Numbered from the stretch's first letter, positions 12,194 through 24,410 are shown. The stretch: DNA of 64,000 bases from Hesseltinella vesiculosa (GCA_002104935.1 MCGT01000023.1:248001-312000), one strand, 5' to 3'. The notes: generated by a model from the sequence alone, not told the origin. Translations and numbers: made by a program.

Positions 12194-13306
12194 GACAATA
12201 AACAAGGTACAAAATAAGAGAAAAGAGAAAAAAAAAAAAAAAAACAATAAATTCAGGTCGCGCTGGATTTAGGCTCGTTCAGCCAAAAATAGTTTTTTTT
12301 TTGTCTTTGCCCCTGACTGCTTCATGGTTGGGCAAACGTTGTTCCACAAGCTGAATAAAACCCAGCACCAATGGCATGTCTTGCAGCATTGTCACTGACC
12401 TTGTATGCGAGGGAGATCATTTTTTGTTGAAGAAAACGACCAACTGCGCTGATCTAGACTTGAAACAACCGTGCCATGGTAAGAGCCGTCTACAGGATGT
12501 TACATGTTCAAGTCTGGACAAGAGGACTAGGGGAGAAGGCATTTGGAGAGGTGAGGCAAGGTCGTTGCCAGGCCGCGAAAGATGGCTGGGCGGCCCCAGG
12601 AAAAGAGGAGATCTCTGGCTATGACAAAGCATCTTGAAATCACTTGCTTAGGAAAATGCTCATCAGCGTCCATGGGCAAGCGGCATCGGCTTGTTCAAGT
12701 GGTGTCATGTCCTTCTAGTCAGATCAGGCAGACTTGTTAGATCACAGAATGTCGACGATCCAGCTTATGCCCTGGAGAGCAGCAGTAAGGTTTAACTACA
12801 TCGTTTCGGACAAGGACTGGCCGCTGCTCCGTCCTTGTAAAAAAAAAAAAAAAGATTGTGTGCGCAAGCCTGCTGCCCCCCTTTCTTTAACCTGGGGATT
12901 GGCTTTGATTTGTGGTCCTCGGAGGAGGAAAAGCTGCGTACCTGATGGGCACGCTTTCCACAAACTCGAGCTTTTTTTAAAAAAAAAAACCGAGACTTCC
13001 GTTTTTGGTCAGCCAACTTCCTCAAGGTGTAGGTTCCTTTTTTTCCCTGTTTGGCATCCAAAAAAAAAACCTGTCAATGGCTTGCTTTGTGTAGTAACGT
13101 CAAGCTCGGAAAATTTTTACTGTAACAGATCAAAGGAATGGTCCTTGTGACACCCTTCCCCCTTCTTTTTTTCATTACAAAATGTCAAAAAAAAAAAACA
13201 TAAGAAAGCGGTATTTCCGGATCGGTTGCAGATCTCGTTGAAGTGAAGGGATTCACGGGTTTTTTTTTTCTTTCCTTTTTTCCTTTTTCTTTTTCTTCTT
13301 GTTACC
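12194..13306. other. Intergenic, divergent promoters of the PAK and kelch-BTB genes
   Basis: About 1.1 kb with scattered A/T runs (for example near 12840 and 13185) and a pyrimidine-rich leader just before 13307. I found no convincing exon, tRNA or repeat. Confidence 0.5.
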
Positions 13307-15984
13307 ATGACCTATCTTCCTTTTTTAAAATCAGGTCAACCTATTCATACGACAGGAAAAAATCTCGCCGGTTTATGGCGTCCGTCGTTTGTCAAGACTG
13401 ACAATAAATTATATGTGTTTGGTGGAGGCGGCAATGCGACACATGATTTACATGTCTTGCACCTTGCTGATATGCGATGGGAAACACTTCATGCAAGTTC
13501 ATCTTTGAGCTCTTTTATCCGTTCTACTTCCTGCCTCAATTCCTAATCCTCTCCTCTTTTACCTGTAGGCAGTCGAAGGTCAATCGCCAAGTAAACGATA
13601 TGGCCACACTGCTACGAAATGGAATAATTCATTCATCATCTTTGGTATAAAAAAAAAAAGGAAAAATTAAGCAATGGGATCATGTTGACTTTTTTTCCTA
13701 GGCGGATGCAACGAGTTCCAGGATTATTGCAATGATGTTCATATCTTTAATTTGGACACAATGACTTGGACCCAGCCTCTCATTACCGGCAGTGTGTCTG
13801 CCCGCTACTTGCATACCGCCGTCGTTTATAATGACCAACTCTTTGTCTATGGCGGGTTTGCAAAAAGCTCAGATTGTAAGTTCCCGAGGCTGATCAAAAA
13901 ATTGAAGAGGTCCGACGATTTCCCTTTTCCTGATGTGCTAGGCACCTATGTATTGGAGGAAATGAATATCTTGGATTTGAAAACCATGACCTGGTCAAGG
14001 CAACATGAAGTCCAACCAAGGTACAATCACTCTGCTACCTTGATCGGCGGGAAAATGTATATATATGGCGGTAAGGACGAGCATGGCAACACTGTGTCCG
14101 ACCTCTTTCTGGTCAATCTGCAGTCCTCTACGCAAGTCTATGCATGTCACCTCGTCCTCAGTGGTGCTCAGAACATGCAGATGGCCTTGATGAAAAGCCA
14201 ACATTTTTGTGATGCTGTGTGTGGCAAGTTATTGGTGTTTGGCCGGTTTATGTGCAAAGGCGGACCATCGGCCTCGACCAACAGCGCCACCACCACACAA
14301 CAGCAACAGCGCCAGCAGCAGCAACAACAGCAAGCCATGCAAACCGATACCAACATCGGCCACAGTCTCTGGATGCTGGACCTCGACACCTTGGAATGGC
14401 AACGCCAAGCCTGTGATGCCTATTTTGACGTCGGAGGTTGGAATTATTTTACCATCATCAAAGAAACCCATCCCACCCCACATATTGATCATGAAGACTT
14501 CGGCCTGGACTACTCACCCGTTGTCACCCATCACCTTTTGTTCCTGGGTAATACTGATCCCTACCGGCCCCAAGGCTATGACCACTTTAGGTAACATAAA
14601 CGATCAAAAAAAAAAATATCCCTGCGCATCAGCCCGTAATGAACAGAAGCGTGTCGGAAAATTTCGCTTTTTTTTCCCACTATTATTTTATTCCAATCGC
14701 AGGGATGCCCTGGTGATCAATGGGGAATCCTTGGGGCTCTATGACATTGCCCCTTCGCAATATCTCTGTGAGTTTGCCCAGATGCTGGATAACCCGGAGC
14801 TGTCGGACTTTTTGATCCTGCCAGCCGACGGGCCCTCTATCCAAGCCCACCAAGTGATCCTCATGACCCGCTGGCCACACTTTCGCAATGTGTACAAGTC
14901 GGGCATGATCGAGGCCCTGGAACGGCGCATTCACATTCCTGAATCCCATCAAGTCGTCCTGGCCTTTCTCAAGTACCTGTACAGCGACCAGCTGGACGAA
15001 AACGAGCCCTGGCAAGTGGTATGCGATCTGTTGGTGATTGCCAACATGTATTTGCAACATCGATTGAAGAAGCTGTGCTGTCAACGATTATACCAACGCC
15101 ACTTGTCCGTGGAGAGCTGCATGCTCATCTTTGAAAAAGCCATTCTGGCCGACGAGATCGGCCTCAAGCTGCTGACTTTGGATTTTATGTTCCGACACTA
15201 CGGGTCGGTTCTCAAGTCCAACGTGCTGTCCCAAGTGTCGCCTGGCATTCAGCAGGCCTTTTTAGAATCGGTGCCTGAGGAAGCTGTTCTGGAAGTCGGC
15301 CGCTCGCGCTACCTGGCCTCGTCCTCTTCGTATCTACCCTCGGCCGCCCTTCACCAGCCGCTCCCTCTGCAACCGCCACAGCTCGCCTCCCTCGTCGCCC
15401 TGCGCTCCAGCCTGGCCACCCCTGCCGCTGGCACGGTCACATCCTCGTCCACCAGTATCATTGGCAACAGCAACTCCTCGGCCACTGCATCCCCTGCATC
15501 CACATCCGCCGTTGCCACTGCTGCTGCCGCCATGGCTTCAGCCGCCGCCTTGGCCTCCCCCACCACTGCCTCCTCCTCCGGCTCACCATCGCAGCCAATC
15601 CACCTGACACCCTCCTCTTCCACCGCCACCGCCATCCCCACCACCTTTTCCTCCCACACCCTGCTCAGCAGCTCCTTTGGCATGCACTCCACCCCGCATC
15701 CGCCTTCCCACCACCATTCTCTCCCACCTCCTCACCCCATGCACTCTGCTGACCACGCCCAGCGTATGGACATGGATGATATGGACGACCATACCAGCGC
15801 TTCCTCTTCTTCCCACGGATCTGCAGCCTCCGGATCGCCACCTCACTACATGGCCTCCTCCATCTCGTCTGCCTCCTCTGTATTACAATCCCTCGCCCAC
15901 CACCCCTCTTTCCAGCCTCCCACCACTGCCACTCCCCGCTCTCTCGCTTCTACCAACGGCCCCAATCCTAGAGTAGAAGTCTAA
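13307..15984 (+). CDS. Kelch-repeat and BTB-domain protein
   Basis: Likely scaffold or Cullin-3 substrate adaptor of the LZTR1/RhoBTB-like kelch-BTB class (function inferred from the domain pair). Exons: 13307-13492, 13569-13644, 13702-13875, 13942-14590 and 14703-15984; 788 aa. Kelch blades fill residues 15-350, with repeated units such as KLYVFGGGGN, KRYGHTATKW, ARYLHTAVVYNDQLFVYGGF and PRYNHSATLIGGKMYIYGG. The BTB domain starts near residue 395 with SDFLILPADGPSIQAHQVIL, followed by a BACK-like helical part. The tail is rich in Ser, Ala, Pro and His. Intron 1 either uses a GC donor at 13493 (CAT|GCAAGT) or a GT donor at 13497 with acceptor 13572; both keep the frame. Intron 3 (13876-13941) is 66 nt and stop-free. 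Polyadenylation signal is near 16003. Confidence 0.9.
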
Positions 15985-17695
15985 CCCCCTCTTTGACAAG
16001 AATAATAAAACACGCCCCCTTTTTTTATTTGTCCTTCACGATGGACCTGGACTTTTGATGGACCTGGACTTTTTATCTGGTGGTTTTTTTCGTTTTTCAT
16101 TTCTCGTCGTTTTTTTTTTTTTTCGGCGGGATTATTTCAACATCGTTATCGCGCATGAGAGACATCACTTTGACCCAGTAGCTCTGAGCTGAACGGCCAG
16201 CTCCATTGGCTCTTGATCCATCAAACAAAAAATCTAACCTATACTGACCAACTTCCATGTTACACAAGGGCAGCATCCTCTGAGCTACAGTACCTCTGTA
16301 TGACCGTGGACAATGCACCCATTGAAGAACTGAAAGCATCTGCGGAGCTGGAGACCTCATTTCAATGTCAGCATGTTGCCCAGCAAAAAAAAAAAAAATC
16401 GGTTTGTTCACCAGGGGACTGCCAGGTGATCTGTCAAAAATTCATCCTCCTCCGATTTACTTGAAATTTTGTAAACGACTAGCATACAATGAAAGATGAT
16501 CATGATTAAAAGCACTTACCCTGGGCTGTAAGGAGTGATGGATATACATGAATTACACTCCCTGCAGAAATGAGAGGCTGCAGCTGGTACGCAAAAAAAA
16601 ACAAAAAAAACAAAAAAAAAGGCGATGCTTTTTGGCATAGCCTAGCTTGACGAGATTTCATTTTGGGTTATTTACCTGGCTGAATCGACAGGTCGCTACG
16701 TGTCTTTCACACCTTGGTCTCGGAAAAGACATGAAGTTCCACATTTGTACCGTATGCTGAGCCGCATCGTAAGCTCTCAGCTTGGCATCTTGCTTTGCTC
16801 CAGAAAGGAGAAATTGTATTGCCTTTTGACGCATTACCCACCTATCAACATGGCTCGGTGTACAAAATTCGACTGAAGTTCCTTGGCAGTTTGAGGCTGA
16901 GCGGCATCGGTTCTTTTTTTTTTTTTCCTAGGTGGCGTGCTGTGCTTGCTCTTGGCTTGTAAAAAGGACCTGGGCGAAATCAAGTCAAACAGAAAAGGAT
17001 GCCTTTATTTTTAGAACGATGGCATCTTGCTTGGCAACAAACCACATCTCCAAGGGAAATGGCTGTGGCAAACGCGTTTGCAATGGCCACCCCCTTGAAA
17101 AAAATGAATTCAAACCCCAAACTCAGAAAAAATTGGCCGAGGAACCCAAATTCATCCCTTGATCTAAAAAGAGTTGTGTGCCTGAGCCGGATAATGGATC
17201 AAGGGGGTGGCAATAATGACAAAAATAAGGAGAACCGATCAATCTCCCCCACAACTTGCTGATTTGCCGTGGGTCATAAAAAATCACGGCGCCGCTGTTA
17301 CTTTTGGCATGGTTTCTTTGAAATCAATTTGAATCTTTAGACAGTGTTGAAGCGACGCTTTTATCTGACGTTGCTACGATGATTTTATTTCAAAGAGATC
17401 CAAACTCGTTTGTTTTCATCTAATTTTTCTTTTTTCGTTTTCCAGAAAAGAAAGAGACATTGGAAACAGATGAGAAATCTTTTTTTTTTTTTGCCACTTG
17501 AATGAAAAACCCAACCTTGTCATAGGCCAACGGGATTGCAATCTAATTTTAGAAACCAGCACCATGAAAAAAGCCCTTTTTCATGCGATGAGCCTCAAAA
17601 AAAAAAAATTCTGCCCGTTTTTATATATTTCGGCCAATTTTAGCTTCCTTTCTTTCTTTTGTTTTTACTTTATTATTTACGACTTCAACCTAATT
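15985..17695. other. Long intergenic stretch without a recognised gene
   Basis: 1.7 kb. A 17-20 bp unit around GATGGACCTGGACTTTT is repeated in tandem at about 16040-16075. The rest has mixed composition with A/T runs, no open frame with recognisable protein similarity and no tRNA-like fold that I could see. Confidence 0.5.
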
Positions 17696-18076
17696 ATGAA
17701 AGCTGTTCGATTTCATCCTATTCTGGAAACGGTAGCGTTTACATACAGTGCCACGGACTACGACCGTTCGTACCTACCAATACCAGCCAGCCCTTGCTCA
17801 AACTCGTATGCAACTTCGGTCTTTTTGAAACCCCATGAATCATTTCCAGAGCCTTCCTCTCTCCAAGTCTCCTCCACGCCCTTGTCTAGGCCAGCCATCC
17901 TTCCTCTCGACTTTTCCAACATAAATGTCTCCTCCAAACCGAAAAAACTCTCCATCAACACCTCCATCACTCGGCCGCCTTTGTATTTCACCAGCCTGTC
18001 GACTCAATACAAGGATGCCATCTATGATGATGATGACGATGACAATGACAGTTTACCCTCGACCTCCTCCATGTGA
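17696..18076 (+). CDS. Small protein with RVxF-like and YDRS motifs, unknown
   Basis: Unspliced open frame of 126 codons starting MKAVRFHPI. The start KAVRF fits the protein phosphatase 1 docking pattern [RK]x(0,1)[VI]x[FW]. It is followed by TVAFTYSATDYDRSYLPIP, a short conserved-looking block, then a Ser/Pro-rich stretch and an acidic Asp run near the end (IYDDDDDDNDSLPS). There are no membrane segments. ATG 17696 was chosen because the upstream part of the frame is T-rich leader. I do not recognise the gene; a role as a PP1-binding regulator is speculative. It is well separated from both neighbours. Confidence 0.55.
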   Translation: MKAVRFHPILETVAFTYSATDYDRSYLPIPASPCSNSYATSVFLKPHESFPEPSSLQVSSTPLSRPAILPLDFSNINVSSKPKKLSINTSITRPPLYFTSLSTQYKDAIYDDDDDDNDSLPSTSSM

Positions 18077-18288
18077 TATACCCCCCCCCATGTTTTGTTA
18101 TTTTTTTCTTGGCTAAATCATGCTGTTCAAAGGGACCCCTCTTTTTTTTGCGTGTGTCACACAATGGCTGAAAGGTTCATTTTTTTGCCAATGTTTACCA
18201 AGCAAATAAATCATTCTTTGCCAGTGTTGCACGAATCGCTTGGCTGGAAGGGTCTTTTATGCAGGTAATAAGGGATAAACCAGGGTTG
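18077..18288. other. Downstream flank of the small gene
   Basis: Begins with a C run and T-rich sequence; a possible polyadenylation signal (AATAAAT) lies near 18204. No gene seen. Confidence 0.4.
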
Positions 18289-18408
18289 GACGGTCGAGTG
18301 CTGGCAGCCTGGCGCATTTTCCATCAAAGCGTCTTTCACATAATCCCATGCTGCCTTGGCGTTGGCATGCGGCTGCGCCTCGGTCGAGAGTGATCTAATC
18401 TTTGCAAT
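18289..18408 (-). pseudogene. Orphan copy of a short-chain dehydrogenase last exon
   Basis: The minus strand encodes IAKIRSLSTEAQPHANAKAA then WDYVKDALMENAPGCQHST. This is clearly homologous to the last exon of the dehydrogenase 0.6 kb upstream (IAKVASVSTAAQSSDNAKLV then WDYLQDILVEKVPGYQRST), at roughly half identity. No other dehydrogenase exons are visible next to it, and the frame runs on past the expected stop. I read it as the remnant of an old tandem duplication. A functional alternative last exon is less likely but not excluded. Confidence 0.7.
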
Positions 18409-18950
18409 GGAACGCATATTGTGAAAGGGAATTCAGAACCGAAGTCTGCCACGCGCTCAGGTTTGCATAGCGGTTTTTCTACCTACGATCCATGTCTGTG
18501 TCACACCTGTGGTTCCATTCTCTTTCACCCATCTACCAGCCTCTCTCTACCAGTAAGCACGCAGAGCCTGGAGCAAACGAAAGCAAAAAATCGCTCCCAT
18601 GGTAAGAAACAAATGACAAGTGACCAGACAAACCCTGGCAAATAAACAAATAAAGAGCGTGTGGACTATTCTTTTTTTTTTGGTCTAGCAGCCTGTATCT
18701 GTAAAAAGGGAATGCCAACCGTGGGGGAGTGAATCTGGTCTAAGAGATAAAGAAACAAGACGGCATCTGATCATTGTTTAAAAAAAAAAAAAAAACCTCT
18801 GGCGTCTTGAGCGCTGTCTTCCAATAGCGCTCGGGAGCAATATGGAATGGACGAGGCACAGTCCGCTCTTTTGAGCTGACAATTGGTTTAAAATTCACAA
18901 GGCTTATGGAAAAATATTTTATTGTCGCCAACACGATATGAACACTCATT

Positions 18951-20353
18951 TTAGAGCGTAGATCGCTGGTAGCCAGGTACCTTTTCGACCAAAATGTCCT
19001 GCAAATAATCCCATACAAGCTTGGCGTTGTCCGATGACTGAGCGGCTGTGGACACGGAAGCAACCTTTGCGATGGGGACCTTTTTTTTGGTAAGAAACAG
19101 AAAGGCATGTCAGTGCTCCACACTCTTTTTTACTGCATTGAGATCCAACTTACATAGTAAGTACCGTGGATGTTTTTGGACTCAATGTCGGGGCTGGTTG
19201 CCGCGTACAATTGAGTAAGAGCGCCTTCTTCCGGAGTCAAAGCACCCATGATGGCTGTGAACATTCGGTACAAAGTTGCACCAAGCAACTCCTTCATTTT
19301 CATCAGCATGTTGGTTTCCTAATTTTATTAGATTGTTGTTAGACCATGACGTCTGCTTTATTCCTCTTTGTCCTTACCACCGCTCCAGGATGCACTTGAT
19401 TTACGTAAACGCTCTAATCGAGACAGAAAAACGTCATGAGTTTTTGGACATTGATGCAGAAGATTGCCTACCTCCACGCCTTTGGCACGCAATCGCTTGG
19501 ATAATTCATTGCTGAAGAGGGTCAAGGACAACTAATATGCAAATACAACGTGAGCAAATTCCTACTGCGCAACAATTCTAACCAAGTGGACTGTCTATTG
19601 TTTACCTTGGATCGTCCATAGGTAGCCATGATGCGGCCAAACTTGCTTTCGTCTTCCATGTCCTTAGGGTTGAAGCTCCAGCCAAAAGGATACTTGTGAG
19701 CTTCCGAACTGACGCTCACCACCCGACTAGGTGCACTCTTTTCCAGTATCGGCAGCAGCAGCAGTGTCAGATACGCCGTACAAACAAAGTTGACCGCCAC
19801 CGTATTTTCAATACCTGAAAATGAAATGAGTAAAAACTGAAGCCCCGCAACGAATGAGCCTTTTTTTACCGTCGTCGGTGAGAACAAAGCTTTCAGGACC
19901 AGCAACGCCAGCATTGTTCAGCAAGATATCCAATCTGTCAAATTTGGCCAAATAGGCGTCAGCGAAAGACTTAACTGACGAAAGCGATCCCAATTCCAAG
20001 GCCATGAATTCCACCTTGTCATTGCCAGTTTCTTGGACAATCTCGGCAATGGCAGCTTGTGCCTTTGCTTCAGAGCGGCACGCCAAAACACTAACAATTT
20101 GATCGTTAAAAGCCTTGACTGGCTAGCACTTACTTACTTACCAGTGACACCCCTTTCGTGCCATTTCCAATGCACTCACCTTGCCGAGCTAAGAAGATAG
20201 ATAAGAAGGGAGAAGCATGATAAGTTCTGTTGCCTATCTCAATCAATAAGAAGATTAGTCACTTACGCCATTGGATGAGCCCGTGATAATGGCGATTTTG
20301 CCCGTCAGATCAGGAATCTCATTTGTCGAAAAATTAGGTGTGCTCCAAAACAT
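18951..20353 (-). CDS. Short-chain dehydrogenase/reductase (retinol-dehydrogenase/WWOX-like)
   Basis: NAD(P)-dependent oxidoreductase; substrate not predictable. Exons (minus): 20353-20267, 20188-20142, 20090-19870, 19814-19606, 19531-19472, 19413-19378, 19318-19154 and 19079-18951; 317 aa. The Rossmann nucleotide loop TGSSNGLG spans the exon 1/2 junction. NNAG is present in LDILLNNAGVAGPES, the catalytic Ser in VVSVSSEAH, and the catalytic YxxxK in ATYGRSK. The usual NHLGHF is replaced by NFVCTAY. Exon 6 is only 36 nt (SVYVNQVHPGAV). The short N-terminus before the Rossmann fold (MFWSTPNFSTNEIPDL) resembles WWOX/RDH-like fungal enzymes. A remnant of its last exon lies at 18289-18408. Confidence 0.9.
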
Positions 20354-20887
20354 AATGCCAATTGAAAGCGTAAAGAAGAAAAAAAAAATACGAAGATAAA
20401 GCGCACTGATTTTTTATCTTTTTTTTTTTTTAAACGTTGTGCATTCCAGATTAGGAACAGCGTTTCTGCGTCAGTTCAGCGTGTAACCGTGCTGAGGCTT
20501 TTATTGAAATGACCAGGTTTTGACTCGGTGGGAAGGAAGAAAATGTTTAATTTTTACAAGGGGGGGGGGTCACACCAACATGCATGTGCTTCGAGTCATC
20601 CGGTTCCGATGTGCCATAATCCACTGGCATTTGTTGTTGTCAACAGGTGGCAAAGCCACCTATCGTATAGCTTACAAATCAACAAACGCCAAATGACGAA
20701 CAATGAGAATGGGGAACGACCTCTATTATCTTCGGCCTCTGGCATGAGCGTGCCGATTGTCCGAGCAGGGCTTTGCATTAAACAAAGACTATTTTCCTAC
20801 ATTTCAAGGTTGTTTCATGACACGTGACACGGCTTGGGAACACCTGACATGACCTGCATCACTTCGCACGGCTGTTGAGATTTTTTA
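20354..20887. other. Dehydrogenase promoter and left flank of the inverted-repeat element
   Basis: A/T runs near the start codon, a G run at about 20563-20571, and an otherwise featureless stretch up to the start of the left arm at 20888. Confidence 0.5.
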
Positions 20888-22196
20888 ATTGAACTCGTAT
20901 GCAAAATTTGGGGGTGAGCTAGCTTGGAGTAAATTTGCACTGCGAATTTTGATCAGATGGCCTGGGAGTCCTCTGGGGAATATGACCGATTCTTCATCTT
21001 TTTTAGCTGGAGAATCGGCGGTGTCAAAAGGAAACGGATCAAACATTGGCTGGGCGACATTTGTCAATTGACCTGATTTTTTCAGTAGTATCATCATCCA
21101 AGTATTTGCGCACATGTACAAAATTTGATGGCGATCCAAACACTCAAAAGAGCTGCGTAGCATATAAATATTTTTTTTTTCAAAACGAGAAGAACCTGGG
21201 CGATCAGATTCAGTCTCCGCATATCCCCCTTCGATTCCTGGCCAGTGCACGCAAAGCAATCGGCAGCCAGCAAAAGTGGCTGCTCTCTTGGGCAAGTTGG
21301 ATTACCTACACGTCAAATGCAATATTGGTCAAGATTCTCTTGACGCCTCTTTAGCAAACTGGGGTTTTGGAAGTAAAAGATGAGCTTTCGTAGGCGATAT
21401 TTTCATAATGAGTAACACGTGTTACCAGAAGAGGAGTAAAAACCACTTTGATGGGTATCAACCCCGGCAAAACTGATCTACTTTTTTTTTTAGCAGCAAA
21501 AGGAGTTTATTTTTGTTTTTTGTTTTTTGTTCGTTTAAAGCATATCGATAATAGAATAACTACTACCTTGCTACAGTAAAAGATGAGCCTCCTTAGGCGA
21601 TATTTTTATAACGAGTAATACGTGTTACCAGGAGTGCTGTAAAAACCTCTTCTAGCATGTTGTTTCAAGGAATCTTGCTTTGCTCGTGCTATTTTATTAA
21701 AAATTTATTTTCAAACGCATTCATTGTTGTAAACACTAGTCCCTGCTCTTGATTCCCTGTCGAATATCCTTGGGGAGAAACCTTGGAGCCCGATGTTGAA
21801 GGACACGTGAGTAAAAGAACAAAAAAAAATTGCGTGCCTGACTGGTGGCCAAGCCCAGAGTTGTAAAAATCTCGACTCTTTGATATAGGAGAGCTATGAC
21901 TCTTTGTTTGAAACCATCAGTAGAAGATATATTTTGTAGGTGACAGCCCTATTTCCAAAAGGATGAATAACAATGGCAAACTTTCACCCATGACCACAGG
22001 TGACAGGCATAATTCCCGATTTGGAAGGAAAAGGCCAATAGAAAAAATGGCAGAGTGAGTGAATGACGGGAGGTAAAAAGGATTATATCGCTTGACAACA
22101 TAGAGACAGGGTGAATGAGAAAATTGATAGTTTTACTTGGGTTTTACATTGACTGGTTAAGGAGATACCGGTATAGGGAAAGGCCGTGGGTTTGTA
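20888..22196 (+). repeat. Left inverted arm
   Basis: About 1309 bp; reverse complement of the right arm. Contains two copies of a 75-bp motif (about 21373-21443 and 21576-21647) and many short A/T runs. No credible coding frame. Confidence 0.8.
21373..21647 (+). repeat. Duplicated 75-bp motif with CACGTG palindrome (left arm)
   Basis: Two direct copies, both beginning GTAAAAGATGAGC and continuing AGGCGATATTTT. The first holds the perfect 14-bp palindrome GTAACACGTGTTAC (about 21412-21425), the second the near-palindrome GTAATACGTGTTAC (about 21616-21629). Both end in GTAAAAACC. The right arm carries the same pair inverted (about 25375-25440 and 25578-25650). Confidence 0.7.
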
Positions 22197-22654
22197 AGCG
22201 GATGAATGGGCAAAATAGGGACGTCAGTGAAGGGGTATGCCAGAGTTTGTGCGCGAGCGATGCTTTCTATATGTGCCCTTGCGTAAGCAGCAACGCTCCC
22301 AACGTGCATCCTAATCCTGCCAGCTGTGAGGCACCTTGTCATTATTTCAGCACGCCAAGGACCATCAGCTCATACCTGGGAGAGACAATCTTGAGGAGTG
22401 ATCGTTGCTGCCGTCTGCGCACGATCTTGCGTGGCTTTGGTCTCTCAAATGCTCGAAGATGCGGCCAACGATATCATCGCCAACCCTGCTGCCTCATAAG
22501 ACCGTCTGTCCCACTACCACCTCTCGCTTTATCTTGGAGATCCTCATGATCCTGTCGCTGATGTTCTGCGCAACATTTGGTGTCAAAGTTACGGGTGTAC
22601 CCCTGCTTTTTATTCTTGTGCAAGCTCACACTTTTTTTTTTTTTTGCAAGACCA

Positions 22655-23937
22655 TCAGCGTTGACACTGTCCCAGAAGTCTAGAAAAATCAGAGAATGCG
22701 CTGTTCACCAAACACGCTTTTAGGCAAAATCGTTGGATAGCACCCTTGGCCATGGTCGCTATCTTGTCAATAACACCAAGGGAATCTTCATCGCCTTGGT
22801 CTTGCAAATATTCATCATCCCAGCAACCGATAGTCCGTAAATTTGTAGCAAGGCCCTTCGTTTGGGTTTCCAATTGCATCCAAAAATCTTTGCTATATGC
22901 CATGTTTTTCATCTCGAATGCCTGCAAAGTTGTGGCATATTGCTAAACAAAGGTTGGGATAAATGTGTGCTTGGCCAAGATTGCTCGTTCAGGTGCTGGT
23001 GTGCAGAAGAGTCTCATAATGCTGAAGTGTGTAGCTGCTAATTTCTGACCGTAGTTTTTGCCCGCGTACCAGACCCAGGGCAATAAGCTGAACCCACACT
23101 GTACAGTCAAAGGTGATGGCTATAGACTTGAGCCTGCGGTTCATCACTATCACGGACAGTGCATCGATGTCAATCTCCTTCATCCATCTGCAGGTGATGT
23201 ATAAGGACCCCAGGAAATGACAATTGTCGTGAATTGATTCGACATGCGGAAAGGACAAATCAAGGCGACACTTGAGAGTGAAATCGATCATCGCCTAGGC
23301 AGAAAGTCCGCAAACAAAGGCACACGCAGCACATCCAAACGTGAGGTAATAGAGAGGAAAATCCAATATTGTCAATCGTAAAAACAGCCGGAACATGACA
23401 TTGAAGAAGGCAAAAGCGACGTGATCTGTCATGGGCACTGGCCCTAAAACATCGGCAGGAAATTTCAGCTGCTTGATTGCTTCGATGTAGCTGAGTGAGC
23501 TATCCAAGTCGCCATCGTTCACGAGAGCTGGATTGTTCATTTGGCCACTTGCAACAGGGAATCAAAACAGCACCTGCTGGCCAGCCTCTCCATCGATGCA
23601 CAGACGAACGCCAAGGCAGTGATAAAGGGGCAGGCATCGCTGATCATTTCCACATGTTCAATGTAAATAGGAACAGCTGTAGACAATGAGAGCGAGCGAA
23701 CTAGATTGCCCAAGGGTTGTAAGGTTGGGTTCTTAAAGCTGGCTTGGGCGATGGCAAGAACGTCAGCACGGTTCGCTTGCAACATGACCGTAGAGGAGCA
23801 AAAGAAATCGATCGTGCCAGGCACGACAGACGTAGTAGAGCGTAAGGTGATCATCTTGGCAAAAATGCTGAGTAATCAACGAGAAGATTTCGTTCGGGGG
23901 GGGGGGCTAGACGGCGATCCATGTTGAGTAATCAGGC
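22655..23937 (-). pseudogene. Decayed cargo gene inside the element, possibly F-box/LRR-like
   Basis: Consecutive minus-strand open pieces (about 23937-23537, 23540-23295, 23291-22989 and 22927-22655) look like one broken coding region. Leucine-rich segments such as PLGNLVRSLSLSTAVPIYIE with SDACPFITALAF, and LKACLVNSAFSDFSRLL, recall the F-box/LRR proteins that are numerous in Mucoromycota. Frames change between pieces, and an in-frame TAG separates two of them (23297-23295); that TAG could instead be a splice acceptor (CTGCCTAG). No complete F-box is recognisable. Function not assigned. Confidence 0.35.
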
Positions 23938-24410
23938 GTAATCACAAGCTAAGCTAGGAAAAAAGAACAGGAAAAATGCAGATTTTGTGGTCAGGAGAGA
24001 CCGCTGGCAACCTTCTTACTAAAAAGGTATTTAAAGAGTGGAAGTCCGTTGAGAGTTTTTTTTATCTCTTGTTATCTAATAACGTCAAAAAAGAGTGTTA
24101 TCAAGTATCACATCAATACTATTTTTTTGGTTGAATAAAAATGAATCTTCAACTTCCACATAACCATCGACCTGGAACAGACGTCATGTCCCGCGCAATG
24201 TTAGTCCATCCTACGCCATTGAAAATTATTGTGGACACGCTAATCGAAGAAGAATCGTACAAACTATACCCACCTTGGCCTCCAGTCTGACTAAATGGAA
24301 CAGTATCTGATGTTGTATACACCACAAGCAACAACTTTGTGCATGTGTAGCATGCGCTCTAGCTAAGACGTGAACGGTGTAATAAATGCGTGAACTAAGG
24401 GAGATCCACT

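Noticed and set aside
21230..21260. TTCGATTCC word resembling a tRNA T-loop
   Set aside because: No acceptor, D or anticodon stems can be formed around it.
20889..21354. Open frames in both arms of the inverted element
   Set aside because: The arms have many indels and homopolymers, and the frames are not preserved between the two arms.
22115..22683. Plus-strand open frames in the left part of the element spacer
   Set aside because: No recognisable similarity, and frame-shifted fragments only; may be decayed coding DNA but unsupported.
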